From: Phoronis ovalis
Taxonomy: Eukaryota > Phoronida > Phoronidae
Direction of reading: 5' to 3'
Assembly (NCBI GenBank): GCA_028565635.1
Contig: JAOXYB010053401.1
Span: 1 to 11,412, forward strand
Length of the DNA: 11,412 bases
The notes under the pieces were generated by a model, which did no database searches, was not told the origin of the DNA, and was given only the letters and a program-made list of their open reading frames with translations. Positions 1 through 10,700 of the stretch are shown piece after piece. A program made the translations under genes and the position numbers. The stretch's first letter is position 1. Each line of letters begins with the position of its first letter.

Positions 1-1748
1 TGGAAGGAAAAGGAAGCTCACTGCCTACCTATAGATAATATATAAAGCACACCACAATGCACCTGTTGACCCACAATGCTGATGGAATACCCATTTAAAG
101 AAGCAGACTGAGTGCATGATATTGCATCATAAATTGTAGCAGTGTGCTGTTAAAAATTCTAAAGCTAAATACTTGTGTATTAACTAAAATGTTCTATTTG
201 AATATATAGGATCCAAGACAGTTATCCACACTGAATTAGTGCAATGACATTGCATCATGGCTCACGAAATTATTCTGTCAAAATTCTACTTGAACTAGTA
301 AATAATAGTAATCTTGTGTTTCACATGGAAATAGAAATAATATGCAGAGGCAGTTGTCGTGACATGCTTTAAACCAATGACGAAATAGTGCATGGTTACA
401 ATGAAATTATCATGATTATGTATTTTAAGTGTTTGTTTTAATGTAGAAAAGTGGTCATTTAAGGTCAAACTGTTATGAATATGTACAGTTGACTGAGTAC
501 AGCAGCAATTTGACTGGGATTTTTTGAGTGCTCAGTTGCATTGTGTAGAATACGAAGAAATACAGTAGAATTAACATGCATGTCTTAATAAACAAACTGA
601 GAAATTATGCCGTAAAAAAGTATTGAATACAGTTTTGTAATAAAATATATTGCTTATCTAATCTCCCATGGGACATGGTTCAAAGGTGGGTCCACATGTG
701 GAGACGAAAAATTGTGCGAAAAGGGATGTTTTCTTACAGCCAGGCATGCAACTAGTGTTCTGCGTTAAGGGTATCTAATAGATATTTAGCTGAATATTTG
801 CAAATGGGTTATTGTTTTTGGAATGTATATCTCCTAGGGAATATGTTTTTCAACATCAGATACAGATCGGTATTAAAAAAGGGTATATTTTTACCATCAG
901 ATCCGGTAGCTTAACTAGCGTGGCAACATGTTTACTTATCTGATGATTCAATGGAGTCTACTTTTTAAACCTGCAGATCCTCCAAAGGGGTGGTTTTTCA
1001 GCAGGCGCTATATACATATTTAATGACTTTATAAAACCTATGTTCGCACATGTGGACCCACACTTTCGACTAGTCACCCCAAGCTATCCCTAAGCTGTGA
1101 TCATTTTTGTAGATGTACGGAGATCCAGCAATGTCATGGATCTACTATACCTACTGGATAACACCAGAGCATTTAATTTACATAACATAATAGATAAATA
1201 ACACTGATAATTACACTTACCTTGGCCAGGATAATACCATTATGATTTAATACTGAATGTCTGCTTTGTATGTATCCTTTCAAGAATTATTTCTGTGTAT
1301 TGGAATTATACTCAGTATAACTACTAAAAATAATAGGTTTAGCTATCAGTAGTATGTAAATCATTCAGTAAAGAAATGGTTTCACATACTGTCCAAGAAC
1401 TTTTAAGGAAAAACAATGTTTCGTTTGTGTACATTCTGTTTGCTGAATAAAACAGTTGATGACCATTGAAAATTAACCTTTTACATTGAACAGGAAAAAA
1501 ACAAGTTTGTTTTGGTTTATTCCAGTTTATATAGTAGTCTTGATTTGACCTTTGCAATAAGAATACTATAATAATGGATTTTCACCTGGGTCAGGTTTCT
1601 TGCTGAATCCAAATTAGTGACAGGTCAAGAAATGTAACTTAATTGCTTCATAAACATAAAAGAAGTAGATTTGTCTTAATGTCATGATAATTTTTAAGAA
1701 TAATAAGATGATTATATTATAAAATAAATATTTTTTTTTTCCTTGCAG
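1..1748 (+). other. Intron of the TRH-receptor-like gene (3' part)
   Basis: No open frame here resembles TM1-TM5 of a GPCR, so the intron extends off the left edge and is longer than 1.7 kb. The sequence is AT-rich and ends in a pyrimidine tract (ten T at 1731-1740) before the acceptor. Its only clear structure is the inverted-repeat element at about 670-1080. A 72-codon antisense frame at 1339-1557 has low-complexity composition and no family resemblance. Confidence 0.75.
670..1080. repeat. Inverted-repeat-bounded element with degenerate internal repeats (family 1, copy A)
   Basis: The 15-base arm GTGGGTCCACATGTG at 686-700 recurs as its exact reverse complement at 1047-1061. Both arms extend outward imperfectly through an AAAG and a GGG block, giving arms of roughly 30 bases. 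Between them are degenerate phrases that start GGGTA or GGGTT followed by a T-run (near 769, 807, 838, 881 and 985); the clearest is GGGTATATTTTTACCATCAG at 881-900. There is no coding capacity. It looks like a non-autonomous, MITE-like or satellite-like element. A related copy lies at about 8740-9080. Class and exact ends are uncertain. Confidence 0.6.
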
Positions 1749-2081
1749 GTGTTGAGGATGACTGTTTCTATCAGCGTTTTGTTTGGATTGCTCTGGCTGC
1801 CTTACCGTCTAGTCGTAATCTATAACATGTACGCTGGTGGCCGCTTCTTCGACCCGTGGGCCTTGATGATATTCCAGAGCTTCGTTTATTTAAATAGTGC
1901 AATTAAGCCAATAGTCTATCTTATAGCTTCAAAGAAGTTCCGCAATGCATTCTTCACAGCAGTATGCATCTCTAATTGTTGTGATCAAGGCAAAGACAAT
2001 ACGCCAAGAGATGATGTGGAAATGTCTACTGCACCGAAATTAGAAACGGATAGTTGTGCTGCGCAGTTTGTGCGTTTATAA
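1749..2081 (+). CDS. Last coding exon of a TRH-receptor-like class A GPCR (TM6, TM7, tail); partial gene
   Basis: This is a peptide-hormone G-protein-coupled receptor of the plasma membrane, represented only by its last exon (110 residues plus stop TAA). A T-run and the acceptor ttgcag precede 1749, and the frame opens directly as Val-Leu-Arg-Met. TM6 is about residues 5-28 and carries the toggle motif LLWLPYR (Trp16, Pro18). TM7 is about residues 38-60 and contains YLNSAIKPIVY. Helix 8 (SKKFRNAFF, residues 61-69) follows, with Cys73, Cys77 and Cys78 as possible palmitoylation sites, then a short polar tail ending FVRL. From WLPY to the TM7 proline it aligns without gaps to vertebrate TRHR as I recall it, and TRHR genes also have an intron just before TM6. 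Odd points are Lys53 in place of the NPxxY Asn, and Gln43 at the position of TRHR Arg306. A relative such as an EFLGamide-type or ghrelin/neuromedin-like receptor is possible, but TRHR fits best. TM1-TM5 lie left of the window. Confidence 0.88.
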   Translation: MLRMTVSISVLFGLLWLPYRLVVIYNMYAGGRFFDPWALMIFQSFVYLNSAIKPIVYLIASKKFRNAFFTAVCISNCCDQGKDNTPRDDVEMSTAPKLETDSCAAQFVRL

Positions 2082-2510
2082 GATAATCTCAAAAACAGAA
2101 AGCCAAAAGCCTGAACAAAAAAAAATCTCAATTAAAAAATAGGAAGGCATTTGAATTTATATATTGGAACTGCTACCATGTAGCAGGTATTGTTATATTT
2201 CTCACCTCAGTGCTGCAGTTATGTTTAAATTTCTAGATCATTCTGTAGAAATCTAAATTCTCTGGTGTTTGTACAAGTGCATACTAGTTAAACACCTGCA
2301 CACTACATACCATCATGTCTGTACATAACCCCAAATGAAAACTTTAGAAAAAAAAATCAAGAAGATTGGTGCTCAAAATGCTTCTTGCTACAGAAGCATC
2401 TTATTGTACTATATATAAAAAAACTTAGTGTTTTACACATAAAGGCATTGGTAGAAAACATTTTTTCTTGTTAATAATCCACTGGTAAATAAAAGATTTG
2501 GGAAGATGGA
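2082..2510 (+). other. Probable 3' UTR of the TRH-receptor-like gene
   Basis: The sequence after the stop codon is AT-rich and non-coding. A canonical AATAAA at 2488-2493 is the first such hexamer and would place cleavage near 2505-2520. A weaker ATTAAA at 2131-2136 is an earlier alternative. The extent is inferred only from these signals. Confidence 0.45.
2488..2493 (+). terminator. Candidate polyadenylation signal AATAAA, GPCR gene
   Basis: This is the first canonical AATAAA on the + strand after the stop, 407 bases downstream. It is plausible by position, but the hexamer is common in AT-rich DNA. Confidence 0.45.
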
Positions 2511-3015
2511 AATGTTTATGGAAAAAGGTCAGTATTATTGTGGCTCAGTAATGCTACTCGTCCCTTGGGCTGGAAAAAATCTGTGTTTCTCTGATACTAT
2601 GAGCAGATCTATGATATTGGCTCTCCTCTTACTGGCATGTACCCAAGAAAGGAATAATTGATTTGTTATCCACTGGTTATAAAGCAATCTGTTTGTTGCT
2701 TTCATGTCAATCGGGTTGTGTAATCTTTATTAATACATCACCAGTCTGAATTTTCATGAAGCTAGAGATACCCTACGTGTTCTTGTTCTGAAAATTGTCT
2801 CTACATCTATTACATGCTAATCTTGTTGAATGGAATGTATATTTTTTGTATTACTGTAGGTTATAATATTTTTGGAATGTTATTAATACTTGGATAGATG
2901 GCAGCTTTGAAGGCGTAATGCATTAATCATGTAGCATGTTAATATGTAGTTACAAAAAAGTTGTGTAGCAAAGAATGATGGCTAGGCAGCAGTTGTGAAG
3001 TAAATAAGGCAGCAA

Positions 3016-3143
3016 GTTCAAATTTAGGAAATTATGTTATACCTACATTGGGAACTGTATTACCTCTTGTAAATTTGATGTTCAAATTTAGGAAATTATG
3101 TTATACCTACATTGGGAACTGTATTACCTCTTGTAAATTTGAT
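3016..3143. repeat. Perfect 64-bp tandem duplication, 2 copies
   Basis: The unit at 3016-3079, beginning GTTCAAATTTAGG and ending GTAAATTTGAT, is followed at once by an identical copy at 3080-3143. I found no mismatch between them. Identity in non-coding DNA implies a recent duplication, or an assembly artefact. Confidence 0.95.
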
Positions 3144-3799
3144 CGATTTGTAGTTACTTTATTTTCCAAATAATGTTAGATTTGGACATCAGTGTATTCA
3201 ATTTCTTGAAATGTTACGAGCACTAGAAAGGCAAGAAATTTTACTAGACAGGATACTTAGAATAACAGATTGCTGATCTCAAGCTCATTTATATATGAAA
3301 TTTTATTTGTAACAGGAAGTTCGATTGCCTTTGATCTGATAGAGGTAATACTAATACACTAATTGCTAAATCTGACAAATTTGTTATTCAGGAGGCCACA
3401 GTTGATGTCGCTGGAATCATCTGAAAGTTAGGTAACTGATATTAGATAATGGAGTACTTATGCATTGAGTTCCCATTGTATGTTTTGCACAACTTCCTAA
3501 TATAATTAACTTGGAGAAATACACTTGGTGTTTATAGCTTTTTATGAACTATGGTTAAATATAATATTTTATTCATCAACAAGTCAATGTTGTTTCTCTA
3601 TTCCAAGATCAAGGGCCCTCATATTGTTGCAGTAATTCAAACTTGTGTACTTACTACGCAAATCCCAACTAATTGTCACATTAAGAACCTATTACTGAAT
3701 GCAGAAAAAGACCAGCTTTAGAAGAAATTCCTTCCTTAGGAGACGATTGTCATTTGGTTTGTTTTCATAGAAATGCACTCGAGATAACAAGCCCATCAG

Positions 3800-4170
3800 A
3801 TGGGGGGGGAAATGGGAGGAACATATTTAATGATAATGCACCCCCCTTTTAAAATAGGACGATCATCAATATAATGTTAACGCCCCTTCCCTTTTGAAAT
3901 AGTAACGCACCCCCTTTTGAACTGACAGGTAAACCTGCCCACCTACCCGCAACTCCCCTTTGGAACAGAGAAATTTTTATTTTCTTTACGTTAACTTCTT
4001 TTGGGCGTACTGTTACAATAGGAGTGGAAATGACTTTTTGCTTGTCAATTTTTTTTGGCAGCACAGATACATTTCAGCGACCTTTTTGGATTACTGAACT
4101 GATTTTTTCCGAAATTGGTAATTCTAAAACAGTACAAACGCACCACCCTTTTGAAAAAGTTTCTGACGGG
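3800..4170. repeat. Degenerate C-rich array of 'gcacccccttttgaa'-like phrases
   Basis: Related phrases recur on the + strand: gcacccccctttt at 3838-3850, cgccccttcccttttgaaat at 3881-3900, cgcacccccttttgaactg at 3906-3924, cccctttggaacag at 3955-3968, and cgcaccacccttttgaaaaa at 4139-4158. Spacing varies from about 20 to 45 bases. Read on the - strand the core is CAAAAGGGGGTGCG. The block is C-rich against AT-rich surroundings, with an eight-G run at 3802-3809. This looks like a decayed satellite or part of a non-coding transposable element. It is similar in style to, but not clearly the same family as, the arrays near 670-1080 and 8740-9080. Confidence 0.6.
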
Positions 4171-4359
4171 CCTGGATAAGAATATTTAAGCCTGTACTAA
4201 ATAGCCAACTTGATTGAAAATGCCCCCTGAATACTAACCCCTCGCTTTAATTTAGCACCTTTTTCCACATTTCACTATAACGACTAGAACATTGAGGAGT
4301 GGCACTAGGAACGTAAAGATGTCCAATGAAAAGTCGCAAGGTACAATTACGAAACAAAG

Positions 4360-4365
4360 TTTATT
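4360..4365 (-). terminator. Polyadenylation signal AATAAA of TAF1
   Basis: TTTATT on the + strand reads AATAAA on the - strand, 103 bases past the TGA stop of TAF1. Cleavage would fall about 15-25 bases further left, near 4335-4345, which makes a short 3' UTR of roughly 130 bases (about 4340-4468). Downstream - strand sequence has T/GT-rich stretches. Confidence 0.65.
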
Positions 4366-4468
4366 CTTCTGCTTAATTTTTTAAAGTATAAAACAAAGCT
4401 ATATTAATACATATATTCATATCAGTACAAAATTTGTACAAATGTACAAAAGAAAATCCATTTTCAAT

Positions 4469-4701
4469 TCAGCCCATAAACTCATCAAAATCAAAAGGAT
4501 TTGATTGACTTTCAGGTTCATATTCTGTCTCACTTTCAGATTCAGATACTTGTAAATCTCTGTTAATATCTGTATCCATGGCAACCTCTTGGCTACTGTC
4601 CTGATTTTCTATTATAGGCGTTTTGAATCTTGCATTCTCAAAAAATTCTGTTGGATCAAAGCTATCTCGAGAATCTTCATAATCAGCACCAAGAAACTGA
4701 C
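4469..4701 (-). CDS. TAF1: TAF1 exon M: last coding exon with stop
   Basis: This exon is 233 nt: 2 nt completing a Gly codon, 76 codons and TGA (acceptor atttctag). It runs [20 protein letters not shown] to a casein-kinase-2-like run [15 protein letters not shown] and ends [10 protein letters not shown]. The final mixed acidic-aromatic motif resembles a short interaction peptide. The 3' UTR and AATAAA follow directly to the left. Confidence 0.9.
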
Positions 4702-7700
4702 CTAGAAATTGGAAAACAAAAAATAAAGAGCGAGTAGATGTCCTTTACCGAGAAACAGTTCTGCATCTTGATATCATGATACAAACACATGCAATCTGTT
4801 TGAGCAAATACATAGGAGAGGTGATCTTTAACAAAGCATCTCACAAGAAAACAGTGCAGACAAAGTATCATGGCATCAAGTTTACATGTGAAGTCAGGGT
4901 AATACTATTTTGTGACATTATATCATTTTGTTAGGAAATCCAATGACCTAATACTATTAAAAGTACCTCCTGGGAATTGCACAATATTTCCTTCCTCGTC
5001 TTGATAACTTGGTACATCGACAGCTGACTCATCTGCATACTGTATGCCAGACAAATCTGGATATTGGGACATGTCAGCAGCATAATATTGGTCCTGGTCA
5101 GTAGTCATTTCAGCTCCACTGCTGTCATCACTTAGATTACCTGATACAAAAAAAAGACAAGGGCTATTTTATTAACCAAAACACATCTAGGAATAAGAGG
5201 TGATAAACTTGGACACATGACAATCTCAATTTGAAAACCAATCAGTGAAACACTCAAAATTATACAATTAGGTGGGAAAACAGTAGTTACTATACTATCT
5301 TATGCAATCATATAAGAAAGCTGAACTTCCACTGTAGAACTATAAGCGATTTATTGAACTGAAGGTGAGGCCAGAACTGGAGACATCGAGCGTGTTCCTG
5401 AAGGCAATCGTTGATATTTTAGCTGATGCAAAGTGAATTATATTATATGTAGCATTATCTCATACCTATGATATCCTCTGACCTCTCATGATTCTGGCTA
5501 TCAGATAATTCTTGATCTCGGTGGTTGTCTTCACCTTCAATATCAACATAATCTGTTTCCCCTGGAACCACCTGAAGCAAATGAAAATGAATGGTACTAT
5601 ATCGCAGCACATTTCTGATTCCTACTTACCACAATATGCCCATTTATTCCTTTTTGAATAAATTCTGTCTAACAAATAAATGCCTTTCATGATTTATTTT
5701 GACACGATTTTTATTGTATTATAATTTTGGATATCACAGTGATTGAAAGCATATATCAACGAATCATTATGTGTGACACCTTGTTTGACACATAAACTTG
5801 ATGTCATTTGAAAAAAGTTTGGTCAAAAATGTAGCTTACTTGTTGGTTAAAAGCCATTGAAAGCTGTGAGTGGTCTGCCATACTGTCTTCCACAATTGTC
5901 ACATTATCTAAGCTTTCTAAATCAGCACCTGTATGAAACAACAGATTGAAAGAAATAATTATGAATATTCCATTCAGTTCAGGTAGAAGTCGAGTCATCC
6001 AAAACTAAAAAATTACAACTAAACACCTGACTTTCTAAATTTATTGTTGCCTAACTTTAACTTATAAAAGATTTTGAAATACTTTCAAAAGGTTATACTA
6101 GGTAATTAAATACAATATTTATCAAAAGTTTATTAAACGCAGTCACTGTCACTTTCACACATATTTTGCTGTGCTATTGCTTTGCTTATAGACTGATAGT
6201 CATTAGAAATATTAAGTAGATTTTACAAATTTATTGTTAGTAGTTGGTACAATAACCTGAGTTTTTGTGAAAGAATACCTGTAAGACTTTAACAAGCACA
6301 AACAAACATACGGGAGTGCAACAATCACACACTGCTTGGAATAATAATACAGGAAAATTAAGTTTTCAGGTAATGCTTGGTTTGAATTATGCGACATTCA
6401 ATTCAATGATCCAATTAGTAATAATGTACCGTCATTCTGCAGACAGTACAAGCAGATGGTGATTACTTACCCATCATGCTATTTTCATCCACGTTATACG
6501 AAGTTCCTGTCATGACACTTTCACTTTCAGCTGCATCCAGGGCAGCTTCCTGGGCAGCTTGGATTGCAGATTCTAACTGTGTTAACTGCTCATCATGCTA
6601 GAAGATAAACTAAAAACAGTAGTAATTTGCGTCTGGTTTGGGTATCCTGTACTAGGATATCTCAATAGTAATACTAATAATCTTCAGCAATTAGATATTT
6701 TATATTATTCAATTACAGAAGGAGCCACAGAATTTTAAGTTTAATTCCTACAACAATGTGCAACATGTAAACATCCAATCAGTTAATCTTGAGTACCTGG
6801 GTGTTTCATTAGTCGGGGAACTTACACTGAAACTCCCTAACATTGTGAGTCACTTTATTATAATTTATAAGTTTGCTTAGAGTTATTAGCACTTAGTTGT
6901 TCAGGAGTGGAAAAGAACCCACCTCCTACAATATAATTTATATGCCTTTCTCTCCCCCAGTACAACTAAAAGCAGAAAACTCATTCAGAAATATCTCTAA
7001 AAGCAAAAGTAAGTGCATTTTATATGTAATTACCATTTGCAGCTGTTGTTTACAAATTTCTATCAGTTTCAGGGCTGTTTGCGTGTAGGGACTGTCGGCA
7101 CCATTATACCTCTTACTGTTGGTATGAATCAGTGCAACATCTTCAACAAATTGTTCTCGATTGTGATAACGATGTTTCTCCACATTCTAAAAACAATATA
7201 TAAAAATAACAATGCTGTTTCATTATGCCTTCTTAAAATGATATGTCAGTATAAACGTTTCTTGTTTGCTCATAGAAACCACTGGGCACGGAACATACAA
7301 CGTCAACAGTAGAAATTGTGGAAGATGCGAGCGTAAGTAATCTACCGGACACAGTTACACATGGATAGTGGTGCGCACCTACACATAATATCGGTGAGTG
7401 AAAAATGACTGCTTTTAGTAGTAAGCATAGATATCTACCTGTTGAAGTGTTGAAAGATCCATTGGACGAGTTATAATCTGGTAATAATCCTTTACAAACT
7501 TTTTATTAACTGCCTTATGAAATGGCCATGACTGAAAAACAGAGATTCGATTACTGAAAGATTTTGAAATATACCTCGAAATTACAATACTTTCTTTCAA
7601 ATATTGCATGATTTCGTTTACTAAAGATAAATTATAAAATGATGCAAAATATCTAGCGCTTGTGAAAAAGAGACCAAATAAACAAATCATTTTTGAAATT

Positions 7701-10700
7701 TACCAGTGCACTTTTAATTATTTAATTTTCATTACCAAGTTTGCCAGTAAACTTACATTTTCTAATGTCTTCATGTAGTCAATGATGATGTTTTTGAGTA
7801 TAAATGAGAAGGAGACTTGATCATCATCGTCTAACAGAGGATTGATGGCTTTCTCCAGACGCATCAACTTATCTTCTTTCTGGAACAACAGATAAGGTGT
7901 GACAATCTCAAGGTATAGACATAAAATTGATCTCTGCTACATGCTTTGACACAAAAGCTTATGAAAACCTAAGCAATCACAAAACTGAAAGATAGCCAAA
8001 CAGTAACGTAGCTGAGTAATAGGACACAGTTCCCACATTTTATCAGATTGGATCAGATCAGTATTCTTATATTAAACAGAATAATTATGATTTATTGCAT
8101 TGCAAATTAAATATTTTGACATGTGATTCTTCCTAAACCAGCTAGAAATTGGAAATGAATTTTTAAAAAAATTCAACACAATAAGTGCTTGGCTAGCTAG
8201 CTAGAAGTTGGTACATTTTCTCTCAGAGGCCCCTAAACTGTAACTACAAAGAATCCTGTTAAGAAGTTGTAACTAACCTCTGCAAGTCTCTTGAGACATA
8301 GATCAAACATACTCTGGGCAGTGGCTGTCAGTGTACTCTTTGGTCCGTTGTATAGATGACAATTGGTGACGATTAAGTTTACATCCTGAATAAATGCCTC
8401 GCGTGCAATGTATTTCTTGTCACGGACATACTGTAAGAAATACAATATTTTCTAAAATTGTTCTGTAGTTAAACAGGGATGTATATGTCTTTTTAATGAA
8501 AAATTGAAAAACGCTTGCCACAGGTTCATAGCAAGCATATTAAACAAATGATTCAGCATTATATCAAACAACAGGGGTCTGAGCAGATGTGAAGACATTT
8601 TTGAAGCTAACAATCTGTTTTCCTCGGTATCACATGGTGTTCACTAAAATGTTGTATAAATGATCCCTGAAGTCTTAAAAATGAATCTCCTTGCAAAACA
8701 ACATATTACTTTGAAGTGAATTGTCATTGTCAAGCGGTTATAGGTATGTGCCACCTAATGGTGTACGCTTTCTAGGATCACCACTTATGAAGGAGTACAC
8801 AATTCAGTCCTGGATGTATACAACGTGTAAGGTTTCAGCTCATCAATGCCTATAGTAGGTTGCTGAAAATCAAATCTGCTATCAATGGGGTAACTTTTTC
8901 ATTATGGCAATTTGCAGAATGCATGTTTTTGCCATGGGAGCTTACAAAAGGGTAATTTTAAGCCATCAGGTGCTTACCCTGGGGTATATTTTTAGTCATA
9001 GTTGCTTATCACCACAGGTTTTAAGTCTTTGGGCCGCACATCCCTACCAAAAATTGGCTCAAGTAATCCCCAGGCTAGAAACATGTTTTATACAACAAAC
9101 CTCTCTTATTGTCTGTAGATCTATGGGCCTCTTCACAATACGATGGTAGTCAGGAACTTGCTTTGGATTAACAGGGAATAAAAATGGGGTTGTCTGAAAA
9201 ATAATAATAATAATTCATTAATTAATACTTCTAATATTATAATTTTAAAATTATTATAATTCTTTACATGTTTCCATCTTATGATTTTGAAACTAATTAC
9301 AAGAGGTTTCCATGTCAGAATGATGATTAATATAATGATGGTCAACTTGCTCATGTTTAATCTTTAGTGCGTTATTCTCATCAGTCGAGATTATGAAAAT
9401 TAGGCTCAAAGTACAGGAACTTGGAGAAAGATTAAGGAGCTAGAGTTTTTGTTCTTTGCATTTTGGGTAATTTAGCCTAAACATTAAAAAATAAAATTAA
9501 AATTGCATTTAATTACATTTTTATTATTTTTAGTGATAAAAACTATTGTTTTGCAGATGACAAAACATATCTTTTAGGTGAACTTACATTTGGCAGATCT
9601 CTCATTTCGTTCAGTATGTGCTCAAATATGGAGTTCAAACTAACTAAGGGATCAGTACGGCGCCGATGAGCAAACTTGCTCGGTTTCTGAAACAGTACAC
9701 AAAACATTTCTAACATAAAAAGAAAACGAAAGTTGTCCCATGACAGCCACACAGTACTGCATACTCCTTCATAGTTACCAGTATGCATTAATCAGTGTAA
9801 ACTCAGATGTTAGTAACAGCTCTGTACTTGATCTCCTACTCCTTTTACTAGACAAGGCATGAAAGTTATCAAAAACAGTTGGGTTTATTCAAATTACCAG
9901 CATATGAACTATATACTAGTTGTAAGGTCGATCTTTATCTTGCCGAAAACTTTATTTAAGTTGAGATATAATCACTGATGAAAATGTTTTAAAATAATCA
10001 ATTTCTGAGTGAACAAGAATTTTCTGACATTTTATGAACTGCCTTAAATTGTGAACGTACTTCGAGATAATCACAATGAGATTTTGTGCCAAATCTCCGC
10101 TTCTTGTGTTTTTGTTCTCCCATTGCTTGCTTCGGAATATGTAGAACTAACGATTTCTTCTTAATATTTTCAGCACTACAAAAACACAGTCCAATGTGAA
10201 CTACAAACTTTGTAATAACCGTCATTGCAAGAAACATTTTCAAGCTGTGTTCTGTCATGTCACACAAATTTAAGCCACTAGCTAGATCATAACTAACTTG
10301 AGCTATACATCAAATAATGATTTTCATGCTTTTCCAAAATGTTTATCTCCAACTTTTTGTGAATGTTTCATTGGCAAGTGGTCAGTCACATTATATATTT
10401 TTAACTACATTTTTTAACACATATGCATTGGAATCTGCATTCTACCTTACTCAAAGTTAGATAATAAGAAGTAACCTCACGTAATTTCAGGTAAAATGGT
10501 TCACAGAGCTTCAAAAACATTCTCACTTGTTTGAGCAAAACAATGTAATAGCTCAATGGTGGTGATATACATGTATATGGGATAGGAAATTAAATATTTG
10601 AGTTAAAGTGACATTTGCTTATTTACAGCAGTGCAAAACATCTCTAGAAGCTTTTCAGGGGCAAAATAAGACTTCTATTAAATAAAACACATTTTACCTG

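Larger units (their letters stand above)
2511..4335. other. Intergenic region between convergent genes
   Basis: No gene is supported on either strand. The region contains a 64-bp perfect tandem duplication (3016-3143) and a degenerate C-rich array (about 3800-4170). The 71-codon antisense frame at 3849-4064 runs through that array and is not a credible gene. The remainder is AT-rich unique-looking DNA. Confidence 0.7.

Noticed and set aside
118-261. Repeated attgcatcat strings near the left edge
   Set aside because: Two 10-base matches about 130 bases apart are expected by chance in AT-rich DNA.
1339-1557. 72-codon - strand frame in the GPCR intron
   Set aside because: No recognisable domain, no flanking splice or promoter signals, and composition typical of AT-rich intron sequence.
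3849-4064. 71-codon - strand frame in the intergenic region
   Set aside because: It runs through the degenerate C-rich array, and the repeated phrases explain its Lys/Gly-rich product.
6897-7312. Two + strand frames opposite TAF1 exon H
   Set aside because: Both are antisense shadows of the bromodomain 2 exon; the - strand product matches TAF1.
7439-9193. Possible gene conversion between bromodomain exons, because VPDY here lies in bromodomain 1 and VKDYY in bromodomain 2, the reverse of human
   Set aside because: As I recall it, Drosophila TAF1 shows the same arrangement as this window, so it is more likely an invertebrate or ancestral state than a local exchange.
9198-9262. TAA microsatellite and AT-rich near-palindrome
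   Set aside because: Common in AT-rich introns; no conserved flanks or arms suggesting a mobile element or structured RNA.
9133-9354. 73-codon - strand frame overlapping exon D
   Set aside because: It reads exon D in the wrong frame and continues into AT-rich intron; the Ile/Leu/Lys-rich product reflects base composition.
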